Assembly: GCA_027405735.1 (NCBI GenBank)
Contig: JAPEHQ010000001.1
Span: forward strand, 6,882,001-6,946,000
Length of the DNA: 64,000 bases
Direction of reading: 5' to 3'
DNA from: Mucor racemosus
Lineage: Eukaryota > Mucoromycota > Mucoromycetes > Mucorales > Mucoraceae
Part shown: positions 12,478 through 21,673 of the stretch, in pieces
Position numbering within the stretch: the stretch's first letter is position 1
Layout of the letters: each line of letters opens with the position of its first letter
Notes under the pieces: generated by a model
What the model was told of the DNA's origin: nothing
The model's database searches: none
What the model saw: the letters and a program-made list of their open reading frames with translations, nothing else
Position numbers and translations under genes: made by a program

Positions 12478-12999
12478 CCAACAGCCAAGAAGAGGACAAC
12501 AAGATGTTGTCTTGTATACCACTACCAACTATCAAAGGTACACTATAATCATTACTTATTAACTTATTATTAATTAATAATTGATTTTACTAATAAATCA
12601 ATTTTTATAGGCCAAAAGTAAGTTTGTTCTGGTAAAGCATTGTGTTACGCCAGGAGATTATATTAATCTCAAAGCTAAAATATGTAATAAATCATTTAAT
12701 AAAAATAAAGGAAAACTGTTATAAAATGAAAGAGCACACTAAAACTAAAGAACTTTATTATAAGATCGAACCATCTCCTTTTATATTCACATTCTCTAAT
12801 TATATGACTAGTCTCAAATGAGTCTATTTATAAATGTGTCGTAATCTTAACCAAGGAATGCACCCAGATCTGTGGATGCAACACATTGAATCAATTGGCT
12901 TGGGACAAAGAGAGTAAAAAGGCGGCAATAGGTCCCAGTGATGGCCATGTTTATATTTATGATATTGGAGAGTTAAGACTAAAGCTCAATGTGAATTAA
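12478..12999 (+). pseudogene. Captured WD40 gene fragment resembling dynein intermediate chain (copy 1)
   Basis: Read on the + strand, 12889-12985 encodes LAWDKESKKAAIGPSDGHVY followed by IYDIGE, the form of a C-terminal WD40 blade of dynein intermediate chain. A second exon-like piece (near 12482-12540, QEEDNKMLSCIPLPTIK with a GT donor and an AG acceptor about 70 nt later) lies upstream. The fragment is split by a solo LTR, is not part of any open gene, and recurs in the other A/B copies (39661-39960, 42060-42165, 63160-63440). The homology call is from memory of the family motif; another WD40 protein is possible. Confidence 0.55.
12643..12883. mobile_element. Solo LTR, 241 bp, TSD CATTG
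   Basis: It begins TGTTACGCC and ends GATGCAACA (TG...CA) and is flanked by identical CATTG pentamers at 12638-12642 and 12884-12888. Removing it and one CATTG rejoins the reading 'ggtaaagcattgaatcaattggc', which matches the uninterrupted paralogue in A/B copy 2 ('ggtaaagaattgaataaattggc' on the - strand near 39785). A partial copy lies at 36310-36500. Confidence 0.85.
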
Positions 13000-14162
13000 C
13001 TCTAATGTAATAATTATAAAGTAAGGCTATATTATCATCAAATAAACTACCACACAATATTAATATGCACAAATATTTACAGTAATAAGCTTGAATCAAG
13101 CGGGTACAGCATCGCAAGTTCTTGAAAAAGTTATGAGGTATTATAAAATCTCTTATTTTCAAGACTTACAAGGCTTATAAGCGGAATATTAATTTAGAAA
13201 ATTATTCTTGTCCAGATCATCAATTTTGACATTTTTTAAATTTTTTTTTCTGATTTTGCAAATCTAGAGTGAATTATACTACCAATTATAAAAACAAAAA
13301 ATATACACATGTACCAGATTTAGTGCTCTATCTGCTCAATAAAAAATAACAAGCATTTTTATTGTAAAATATTACATGAAAATCCTTTAATCAAAATTCC
13401 GTTTTTGGGCCAAAAATGCTAAGTTTCATTATTTAACATTTAATATTAAGCTTTTATAAAATGCATATTAGCTATGGCTACAATTTTCTCTCACAATGTA
13501 GTATGTTTAAATGTCGATTTTGGTACTAAAATTTGATTTTTCTATTTTTTGATCAAAATCATGAGTGTTGGTAAGGATGAAATGAGCCCCGAAAATGTCC
13601 GCTACAAAATCTGAATTTTCAGACCGTATGTGGCTAAATATAAGGAAAGTAAAAAAAAAAGACGCATTTTTATTTAAAACTTAGATATATACCATAGTAT
13701 AAGAGACTTAGCCGTTCAATCTTGCTATGCTCAATTACGGTGTCACTCTGCGGGCTCGCTTTTGCAATTTTTTGATGAATGTATGATATGGCAGACGGTT
13801 TTTCTGGTAGAAAATGCATGTTTCTATGATAACAGATATTGCCTGTTTTGTTTCGTTTATGGTTCATGCGCTGTAATGCTGCTTTTACATTGGCTGAAAT
13901 GTGCAATTTAGCAGGGTTTTAAATACGTTAAATAATGTAAAGCCTTGAAAATCCTTTTATACGTATGTTGTTTTTCTCTTTTTGCTTTCGTATTCCAACG
14001 ATATATTCACTGTTTGATAAGACATATCAAACTATCAAACTGGTATTCTTTTCTTTTATCTAAATGGGCATACTAGCATAAGGGACTAATGTTTTTAATA
14101 TAGGTAGCAGCCATTATATTAGAGACTGATATTTTCATTTAACCGCATTCTAAGATCAAATA

Positions 14163-14504
14163 TCATAATTTACTACTGTATTGTTGGATGCATTTCGTGA
14201 TAATTAACAGATCAAAAAGAAGGTCATGATATTTGTATCTATTCAATGAAAAGCTAGAACTGGCTACAAACCCACGAAATGTTCCAGAAAAGTGATAAAA
14301 TTTCAAATGGTACAGAAACAAAAATAATAAACTAATGTTTTGTATAATAACCATAGTTTTGATCGTAGCTACTGTATACTCGAAAACAAATCTTTTTACA
14401 GCTGACAATCGTAAAATAAAATAGTAAGTTATAAAAAGGTTAATTTGTTTAAATTTTATGTGTGATAATAAAGTAACATCTATAATCTTGGATTTCGCTT
14501 GCAT
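14163..14504 (-). other. Conserved 113-codon open frame in family A (probably not a gene)
   Basis: An open frame of 111-113 codons recurs in three A copies (here, 38162-38497 + and 43332-43667 -) and as a broken version at 61620-61965 +. The translation (starting MQAKSKIIDV) is hydrophobic and matches no domain I know. The copies are so similar at the DNA level that an open frame could persist without selection. It is listed because it is the only frame kept in the A block. Confidence 0.25.
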
Positions 14505-14661
14505 ATAAATTTGAACAGTAAGTGTTATTTAAGTTTATGCTCGAGAAAAAACCATTGTTGCTGTAGACATTATAGCTGTATGTAATGATCTGTAATTTTG
14601 GACTAACAACAAAGGTGGAGGATAATATGCTTATAGATATTATTCTTGTTATTATAAATTG

Positions 14662-14666
14662 GCGAT
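14662..14666. other. Target-site duplication GCGAT of the Ty3 element (left)
   Basis: GCGAT here is repeated at 20992-20996. The empty site is visible in A/B copy 2 near 38010 (reverse complement reads 'aaattggcgatcactgg'). Confidence 0.93.
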
Positions 14667-14893
14667 TGAGAGTTATATGTAGATAACGATTATTTCCAAT
14701 ACAAATAAAATAAAGACTACAAGCGATTATATCACGGAGAACGTAGGGTCTTTATTATTAAGTTAAAAAGGAAGCCAGGAGCCATCAGGTCCTGGATTCT
14801 AAAAGTATTTATACCATTTCAATTCCATTTGGATGTCAGGTTCAATATGGGATTGAAATGAGATTTAACATAAATAATAGGCAAAAACCTACA
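14667..14893 (-). repeat. 3' LTR of the Ty3 element (227 bp)
   Basis: On the coding strand the LTR runs TGTAGGTTTTTGCC...ATAACTCTCA. It is downstream of the gag-pol stop and contains the likely polyadenylation region. No difference from the 5' copy was found by eye. Confidence 0.93.
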
Positions 14894-14905
14894 TTCTCCC
14901 CCACC
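14894..14905 (-). other. Polypurine tract
   Basis: The - strand reads GGTGGGGGAGAA immediately before the 3' LTR, the expected position and composition of the plus-strand primer of a reverse-transcribing LTR element. Confidence 0.85.
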
Positions 14906-14928
14906 AAACTCGTCTACAGTTGTTAGTT

Positions 14929-17900
14929 CTAATAGGTTTGTTGTTTGCTACGCAATTCATCCTTAGATTTCTTGTTTGAATTGTTTAGCTGGTGGTAGTC
15001 AAATGTCCCAAATTTTCGTTTACCATCTTGGATTTCAATAGAATTTGCTTCACTAAGTTGGAAATTTCTCTGGGCCATTTGTCGTGTGATCATTTTAGTT
15101 GGGGTTTTCAGTCCCGAATGCTTCTTATGGATAATATTTGTTTGGATCTGTGGAATATCAGTTGCAAAATCAGGTGATTCAGCAATTTCACGATAAATAT
15201 TACTTGGCGCGAAATCATTTTTTATGTGATTTTGTGCTTGTTTTCTTTTATCATTAATTATTTTCTTTACATCAACAGGTCGTCCTGCATGATCTTTCTT
15301 TACTTTTTTCCAATAATCAATAATAAATTCCGTATCAGTAAAGTCATCAGTTTTGACCCATGAATTATGATCCTTATTATAATTTTTCCATTTCACTAAA
15401 TATTCGCGATTTTGTGGATTACCATTATCTTGAATAATTGCCTCAACCTCAAATAATTCGCTCTTTGGAACGATCTCTTCTTGGTTGATTGCCTTTAGTT
15501 CAGAAGCTACATAGTTCCGAGACATTAACATGCCTTCTTCGTCCCGTAAAATATATGCACCCCCATCATTCTGTCGAATAACCTGATATGGTCCCACATA
15601 TGATGGTGCAAACGCATTAGTTTTGTGTAGAATTTTATGCATCACGTAAGTTCCTGCTTTAAAATTAACCTGCACATTTTTCTGATCAATTTTACCATGC
15701 AATTTATCAGTGTACCGTTGATGTTGTTCTGCAATTGCTGGAAAAACTAATTGTCCCATGTAATCAATGCGCTTCAAGAGCTCTTCATTGGACATGTAGC
15801 GTTTACTTTTCAAGTTGCCTTGAGGGTCATAATAATTAATAGGTGCGTTCATGTTACGAGCGTACATTAATGAAAAAGGTGAGCTTTGTAATTTCTTTGA
15901 TATTTTGTTATTAATTAGCAATGCACATATAGGTAGGTAGTTGTGCCAGTCTTCAATGTTTCCATTTAACAACTTTGCTAAAGTTTTCTTTACAATGCCC
16001 ACATATCGCTCAGAAATTCCGTTGCCTTCAGGATGGTATTGTGTCGAATAGCGTTTCTCAATTTGCATAGATTGAAATAGCATCGTATGTAATTGATTCG
16101 CCCATTCTGCACCATGATCTGATGCTACAAAAAATCGTGGAAGGCCGATAATGCCAAATGCTTCGATCATTGCGACCGCAACACTTTTAGCTGTTTTGTC
16201 AACCAAGGGTTTTAGGATTACGAAACGAGTACATACATCTACCATTATTAATAGGTAAGTGTACATGTTTGAATTAGATGAGAACGGACCCGCTAAATCC
16301 ATTACATAACCATCTCCTGGAAGATAGCAATAAACAGATCGTGAAGGGGAGTATCCTTTTTTCTTTATATTGAATTTGGCACAAGTCGAACAACTACTAA
16401 CAATATCAATTGCGTCTTGTAGTATCCCGGACCAATTCATATTTTGATTTCGGATTGATTTTACAATGTTGTCTGCTCCAAAATGGCCACTTTCATTATG
16501 AATTTCCTTCAATAATGTTTTTCTATCAGCCTCTGGTACAATCACATAGTTTTGTTCACTAAATTTGTGGGTTGCTTGAGTAAACGCTACTAATCTTGTA
16601 GATTTGTTATTGGTAAAATGTTCAATACTTTTAGGTTTGAACGAGGTTTCTTTATTCACTGCATTTGTCAATGAAAAACCCTTTCGTTGTTTGTATACTT
16701 TGGAACTATTATTCCCATCGGCCCCATCAGCTTGATTATCAGAATGATAAAGGCGTGATAAAAAATCAGGTAATACATTCTGTAATCCACTCAAGTGACG
16801 AATCTCAAAAGAGTGTCTTAATAGAGTATCAAAGTAATCAACAAAGTGTTCATTAATTGGTGTTTGTGTGAAGAGATATGTCAAGCTGCGATGATCTGAA
16901 TATAGTATGAAATGACGTCCGAAGAGAAAGTCATCGTACACTTTTAATGCCATGGCAATAGCAGCCAATTCACGACGTTGCACATGCCAATTGCGTTCGC
17001 TTTTGGATAGGCTTCGACTATGAAATGCGATATATCTGATTTTGGTAATTGTTTTTGGGGTAGCGTCATCATGATCGCCACTCGCTTGGGTATATTTGAG
17101 CTCCTGAAATAAGCATGTGCCTAAAGCGTGATCACTGGCATCAACTGCCACAATCAAAGGTAAGGATGGATCAATAGGAGATAATACGAGCTTGGATGCT
17201 AATACTTCTTTGATTGTATCAAAATCATGTTTTAGTTCGGGTGTCCATTGAATAGGGACAGAATCACCAATATTACGGAGAGCATCGAGTCGCCAAGTTA
17301 ATTTACTGGCCATTGGACAATGATCGCGCATATAAGTGAACATACCCAGACAAGATTTAAGAGCTTTTGGATGTTGTGGATATGGTACATCGCAAATATT
17401 AGTTAGACGCTTGGTGCAAATGCTGCGACCCTGACGGCTAATTGTTTGACCCAATACCACAATGGCTGTTTTACCAATGTGAGCTTTAGCCATATTCAGG
17501 ATGAGTTTATTCTTTGTTAAACGATCAATAATGATACTTAACTGCTTTGCATGTAGATCCATATCGTTTGTTTGTGTTACACAATAAACGTCATCGATAT
17601 ATGTCAAACAGAACGGAAGATCCCCGAGAATGTTGTCTAATAAACGCGACCAAGCGCTCCCGACAAAAGTAATCCCGTAAGGGCACGAAATGAAGCAATA
17701 TGCAGAATTACGATGTTGGAAACTTGTTTTAACTTGATCTGAAACATTTAGGGGTAGTCTCAGGTACGCGGTCGTGACATCAATGCAAGAATATATAGCA
17801 GCGCCAGTCGCTTGCTTGAAAATATCTGATGGTAATTTGATGCTATAATGGTCAAGGCTAGTCTCTAAAAGGATACTGTTCAGTTCACGCACATCCAAGC

Positions 17901-20685
17901 AGGTTCGCCAGGACATGGTGCCATCGCCCTTTCGTTTAGGAGCAAAGGTCACCGGATTGTTCCAAGGACTAGGTGGTGCGGGTTTAATAACACCATTCTT
18001 TAACCATTCTTTTACAGTTTCATCAAACACAGGCATCAATTTTTCAGCAATTTTATATTGACGACGAGCTCTGGTTTCATTGGGTATAGTATCTAGCTTG
18101 ATTAGAGCTAAAGGGTGAGGACAATGTTCACGAATGTCAATCGCTTGATTACGTTGGATCGCTGGTTCAAGCGCTTTCAATAATCGAGCGTGTTCACTTT
18201 CAGTGCCAGCGTTGGATATATTAGGCTGGTATTGTTCATCAACAATGGCATCATTATATAGAACTTTATTATCATCCCAATTAAATGCAACACCTGACAG
18301 AGATATGCCCAATTTGGAAAAGAGATCGCAACCAAACAGGGATTGTTTTCCATTTCCCAATTCGTTCATCACAAAAAAGGAGTGTTTGATATTACGTCCA
18401 TTATATTTAATTAGGATCTGATCTGTTTTTCCCAATAAAGGTACATGTTCATTATTTGCTAGAGTTATCTGAATATTCAAGCAAGGGTTGATTGTGATAT
18501 TGTATTTATTACATAAGTCAGAAGATAATAATGAAATATCTGAACCAGAGTCAATTAACGCTAGTTGCCTATGTGTTCCCAACAATAAGAAAGGTGACAA
18601 AGGAGAGTAAGGATTTTGATTTAGTATATCATTGTCATCAATCATTTGTCTTTTCTTAGTAGTATGTAGCATACTACATAAGAATTTGTGGTATTTACCA
18701 TTGTTTTCTAAAATGCCAGGAACGACAAGTGGTTCCGTAGTCAAACTCTGATCAACGTATTCCATTAGATCATCGTCGTCTGACATGGGATTGTATTTTT
18801 TAAGGATATCAGCTAATGCTCTAACCATATCTTCCGTATCCTCAATGGCGTCCGAGGTCGCTTGATTAAGTTGACCAGCGGTTGTTTTCGATGATCGAAC
18901 CATATTTACATTAGCTTGATTTACTATAGTGTAAGGTTCATGATGATCTGGATTAGATAAATGTTCAATGAAAGATTTTCGTCTTACAGCGAACGTACCT
19001 GTTCTATTATTATCTGGAAGTGCATTCTCTTTCTCAGCACGACAACGATAATATTCTGATCTTTCAGGACATTGATGACCAGGGACGTATTCAACCTTTT
19101 TACAGTGGCCACATAAAGATTTGGTGGGGTTACCAGTAAAAGGTTGGTATGGACGTTGAGGTTCTCTACGATCCACTCGTTTAGGAGGTGAAGAAGTATC
19201 CTCATTGGGAATTTCATCCTCAGGACGAGTACGTTTTTTATCATTGATACTTCTAGCTTTAGATCGCTTTGCTGATTCAACTGCATATCGATCTGATAAT
19301 TCGCGATGGACACTGTGTGTATGCGATTCCAATAATTCCATTAGAGAATGTAAATTCTCGTTGGGAAGAAGAGGGTCGGGACAACTGATCCTGTCATTGT
19401 TTTTAGAGCTTCGTAACTCTGGTAATTTAGATTTGAGGTACGTTTTAACGTAACCCTGCAAGGACATGAAACATTCGACGGCCTTATTGTGAGTATCTTG
19501 CATTTTTGCCTTGGTAAGCAAAATGACATAGCGTTGCAGATAATTCATTAAGGGTTCCGTGGGATGTTGACGCATCAGAAACACTTGACCAACGTAATCA
19601 TCATTAGTATATGTTTCCAAATACTTTTTGATTAGTTTATCTTTCATGTCATTCCAACATTTGTATCGAAACTTGCTAACCTTGATTTCATGGAGCAGCC
19701 AATCTCTTGGTGCCGTATCCATCGAGGTGATGAACGATTGTTTCAAAGCTTTGTCCCAATGCTTATCGATGTTCGTGTTATAGAATACAAAGATAGATTC
19801 GAATGCTTCAATAAAATCTTCAACTGTTCGGTACGATACAATAGTTGTTTTATCAAGAGCCCTCATTTGATATGTTTGCGTGGGATAGTTGCAAATTTCA
19901 ATATCGAACTTAGGAATCTTATCCATGGGAACCTTAAATTTATTCTGTTCCATCATGGTTAATACTTGGGGTTGACCATGATTATTCATCATTGGATTAG
20001 TAGTTACCGATTGGTCTTTAGGTGCCATATTACGGATTTCAGTTAACATCCCATTTAATGTGGTTGATTTAGTTTTCAAAATTTGTATCTTATTATCCGC
20101 ATCCGGATCATCAGACATAAGAAGTTGTCTAATTTGACGATGGATGTTCTCCATCATCATTCTAGTCTCCTTCTCACTATCCTCAAAATCGTTTTGGGCA
20201 ATAGGAGCAAATTTAGATTTCATTGCAGAGGGAGTAAAGTTATTTTGAAAAGAAGTGCTTACACTAGTATTTTCAGCAATTGAACCTGATGGTTCATGAG
20301 CTTTACCCTTATCCGTATGATTGTTACAAACTGATGTGTTTTGAGAGCCGCTTAAGATGTCGGACGTAACAACACCACCAACCACAGTTGGATTATTAAA
20401 TTGAATTTCATGGTTTTGGTTATTACCCATGGGATTAATAAAAAGATTTGGAGGTCCTGAACTTTTAATAGACGACAGACTAGGGTATTCAATATTACCA
20501 TCGTCAAGGTCCATATTCTCAAGTTCATCGAGCTCGATCAATTGTATAGGAGAGTGGGTAATATTTCCATCCTCATAAGAGGTTCTGGAGTTACCGCCGT
20601 CAACTTCACTTTGGTTACTGTTTCCAGTTACTTCAGCATTAGAAGATTGGTTACTTCTTTGAGAATTTTGATAAATTTCGGACAT
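14929..20685 (-). CDS. Gag-Pol polyprotein of Ty3/gypsy chromovirus
   Basis: One frame of 1918 residues with no frameshift between gag and pol. Gag spans roughly residues 240-480 (block FIEAFESIFVFYNT, YLQRYVILLTKAK). A Cys/His cluster follows at about 525 (CGHCKKVEYVPGHQC), unlike the canonical CCHC spacing. The protease has LALIDSGSDISLLS near 710. Reverse transcriptase shows FAPKRKGDG, CPYGITFVGSAWSRLLDNIL and the catalytic CLTYIDDVYC near 1028. RNase H has VAVDASDHALGTCLF near 1182 and LYSDHRSLTYLF. Integrase has an HHCC region (HNESGHFG...CSTCAKF, from about 1395) and a D,D35E core (MDLAGP, ASDHGAEW, GNGISERYV). A chromodomain near 1745-1795 (YLVKWKNYNKDHNSWV) probably steers insertion to marked chromatin. 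All catalytic residues I can check are present, so the element could be active. Confidence 0.95.
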   Translation of the reverse strand: MSEIYQNSQRSNQSSNAEVTGNSNQSEVDGGNSRTSYEDGNITHSPIQLIELDELENMDLDDGNIEYPSLSSIKSSGPPNLFINPMGNNQNHEIQFNNPTVVGGVVTSDILSGSQNTSVCNNHTDKGKAHEPSGSIAENTSVSTSFQNNFTPSAMKSKFAPIAQNDFEDSEKETRMMMENIHRQIRQLLMSDDPDADNKIQILKTKSTTLNGMLTEIRNMAPKDQSVTTNPMMNNHGQPQVLTMMEQNKFKVPMDKIPKFDIEICNYPTQTYQMRALDKTTIVSYRTVEDFIEAFESIFVFYNTNIDKHWDKALKQSFITSMDTAPRDWLLHEIKVSKFRYKCWNDMKDKLIKKYLETYTNDDYVGQVFLMRQHPTEPLMNYLQRYVILLTKAKMQDTHNKAVECFMSLQGYVKTYLKSKLPELRSSKNNDRISCPDPLLPNENLHSLMELLESHTHSVHRELSDRYAVESAKRSKARSINDKKRTRPEDEIPNEDTSSPPKRVDRREPQRPYQPFTGNPTKSLCGHCKKVEYVPGHQCPERSEYYRCRAEKENALPDNNRTGTFAVRRKSFIEHLSNPDHHEPYTIVNQANVNMVRSSKTTAGQLNQATSDAIEDTEDMVRALADILKKYNPMSDDDDLMEYVDQSLTTEPLVVPGILENNGKYHKFLCSMLHTTKKRQMIDDNDILNQNPYSPLSPFLLLGTHRQLALIDSGSDISLLSSDLCNKYNITINPCLNIQITLANNEHVPLLGKTDQILIKYNGRNIKHSFFVMNELGNGKQSLFGCDLFSKLGISLSGVAFNWDDNKVLYNDAIVDEQYQPNISNAGTESEHARLLKALEPAIQRNQAIDIREHCPHPLALIKLDTIPNETRARRQYKIAEKLMPVFDETVKEWLKNGVIKPAPPSPWNNPVTFAPKRKGDGTMSWRTCLDVRELNSILLETSLDHYSIKLPSDIFKQATGAAIYSCIDVTTAYLRLPLNVSDQVKTSFQHRNSAYCFISCPYGITFVGSAWSRLLDNILGDLPFCLTYIDDVYCVTQTNDMDLHAKQLSIIIDRLTKNKLILNMAKAHIGKTAIVVLGQTISRQGRSICTKRLTNICDVPYPQHPKALKSCLGMFTYMRDHCPMASKLTWRLDALRNIGDSVPIQWTPELKHDFDTIKEVLASKLVLSPIDPSLPLIVAVDASDHALGTCLFQELKYTQASGDHDDATPKTITKIRYIAFHSRSLSKSERNWHVQRRELAAIAMALKVYDDFLFGRHFILYSDHRSLTYLFTQTPINEHFVDYFDTLLRHSFEIRHLSGLQNVLPDFLSRLYHSDNQADGADGNNSSKVYKQRKGFSLTNAVNKETSFKPKSIEHFTNNKSTRLVAFTQATHKFSEQNYVIVPEADRKTLLKEIHNESGHFGADNIVKSIRNQNMNWSGILQDAIDIVSSCSTCAKFNIKKKGYSPSRSVYCYLPGDGYVMDLAGPFSSNSNMYTYLLIMVDVCTRFVILKPLVDKTAKSVAVAMIEAFGIIGLPRFFVASDHGAEWANQLHTMLFQSMQIEKRYSTQYHPEGNGISERYVGIVKKTLAKLLNGNIEDWHNYLPICALLINNKISKKLQSSPFSLMYARNMNAPINYYDPQGNLKSKRYMSNEELLKRIDYMGQLVFPAIAEQHQRYTDKLHGKIDQKNVQVNFKAGTYVMHKILHKTNAFAPSYVGPYQVIRQNDGGAYILRDEEGMLMSRNYVASELKAINQEEIVPKSELFEVEAIIQDNGNPQNREYLVKWKNYNKDHNSWVKTDDFTDTEFIIDYWKKVKKDHAGRPVDVKKIINDKRKQAQNHIKNDFAPSNIYREIAESPDFATDIPQIQTNIIHKKHSGLKTPTKMITRQMAQRNFQLSEANSIEIQDGKRKFGTFDYHQLNNSNKKSKDELRSKQQTY

Positions 20686-20764
20686 AGTTTAAATAGACGA
20701 GATTTACAGGGGATTTATCTTAATAATATTCGAGCTATCGTTCAAGAACGTTGATATAAAAAAA

Positions 20765-20991
20765 TGAGAGTTATATGTAGATAACGATTATTTCCAATAC
20801 AAATAAAATAAAGACTACAAGCGATTATATCACGGAGAACGTAGGGTCTTTATTATTAAGTTAAAAAGGAAGCCAGGAGCCATCAGGTCCTGGATTCTAA
20901 AAGTATTTATACCATTTCAATTCCATTTGGATGTCAGGTTCAATATGGGATTGAAATGAGATTTAACATAAATAATAGGCAAAAACCTACA
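20765..20991 (-). repeat. 5' LTR of the Ty3 element (227 bp)
   Basis: Same length and, by eye, the same sequence as 14667-14893. It should hold the promoter. The gag-pol ATG at 20685 lies 79 bp inside the LTR edge. Confidence 0.93.
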
Positions 20992-21189
20992 GCGATTACT
21001 GGATTGATGAAGATTGGTGTTCTTATTTGTAATTTAGATATTTATTAGTGAATAAATAAAAGTAAAAGGAGTGTAACAAGACAAATAAATTTACAAGGAA
21101 TCATGTAATGATTTCTTTGTAGTATTAATATAAGGAATGAGGCAAGGTTTTGCATGAATAAAACTGAAAGATTTGACTCATTACACTAT

Positions 21190-21673
21190 AAACATATTTA
21201 CAAATGATGATTATTGTAAATATATTGGCAGTTGCATGTATTGCTCTACATCAACAACGTATTGAATTGTATTATTTATAATCTATATCAATAAAAGCAA
21301 ATGTAATTAAAACCCCATTAGTCCAGTAAAAAATGCAATAGAATTTTGAGAACGGTACGATGCTCATGTACAAACCAATTTGTGCTCATACGATCAGCTC
21401 ATTATGCTCATGGTCAGATTTTATTATTATGCACAAATAGGATTAATGATATGTTTATGGGCAATTCTACTATTATTCACACATGGGATTAACGCCATGC
21501 ACATGGGTAGAATCTATATCTCTGCACATACAGGCTTTTTGTTGTGCCCATGTGCATCTTGTTATCTTTTTAGCGATTATTCAGTAGGCGCAACAGACTC
21601 ATCAGGCTATAGTGTACAGCCCATCTACTAGGCACAACAAGATCATCTTGTGCAGCTCAGGTTGGCCGTAGTG
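21190..21673 (+). repeat. B block of A/B copy 1 with subterminal GTGCCCA/TGGGCAC-type motifs
   Basis: This end segment contains many short inverted words related to TGCACATGGGCAC and TTGTGCCCA and closes with GGCCGTAGTG. The same block is at 36501-37580 (inverted, interrupted), 43745-44210 and 59691-60200 (inverted). Clustered short repeats next to a CACTA-type end are typical of transposase-binding subterminal regions. An open frame inside (21380-21631) is not conserved as a protein. Confidence 0.6.

Larger units (their letters stand above)
14667..20991 (-). mobile_element. Full-length Ty3/gypsy chromovirus, 6325 bp
   Basis: Two 227-bp LTRs (14667-14893 and 20765-20991), a 5-bp duplication (GCGAT) and one 1918-residue gag-pol frame define an intact element on the - strand. 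The LTRs start TG and end CA and look identical by eye, implying recent insertion. A purine tract lies just inside the 3' LTR. No clear tRNA-complementary primer site was recognised after the 5' LTR, where the - strand reads a T run and then 'atatcaacgttcttgaacg'. The polyprotein carries protease, reverse transcriptase, RNase H, integrase and a C-terminal chromodomain, placing it with the chromoviruses. It sits inside the M element, inside A/B copy 1. Confidence 0.95.
14581..21185. mobile_element. LTR-like insertion (family M), copy 1, split by the Ty3 element
   Basis: With the Ty3 element removed, this is about 275 bp (14581-14666 plus 20997-21185). It starts TGTAATGATC and ends GACTCATTACA, with CTGTA on the left and CTATA on the right (one mismatch). 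A/B copy 3 lacks it at the same place ('ttatagctataaa' near 43735). The other copies are 37581-38084 and 44374-44650. The size, TG...CA ends and 5-bp duplication suggest a solo LTR. Confidence 0.75.
12440..21673 (+). mobile_element. Family A/B long repeat, copy 1, interrupted by three nested insertions
   Basis: About 2.9 kb of family A/B sequence once the nested elements are removed (solo LTR 12643-12883; LTR-like element 14581-21185, itself split by the Ty3 element 14667-20991). The order is dynein-like gene fragment, an 'A' block (13.0-14.57 kb), then a 'B' block (21.19-21.67 kb) ending in GGCCGTAGTG. Read inward from that end, the terminus begins CACTACGGCC, as in the CACTA/EnSpm superfamily. 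Matches by eye: 36501-41303 (inverted), 41980-44210 (same strand), 59691-64000 (inverted). The left boundary is not sharp and no transposase was recognised. Confidence 0.65.
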
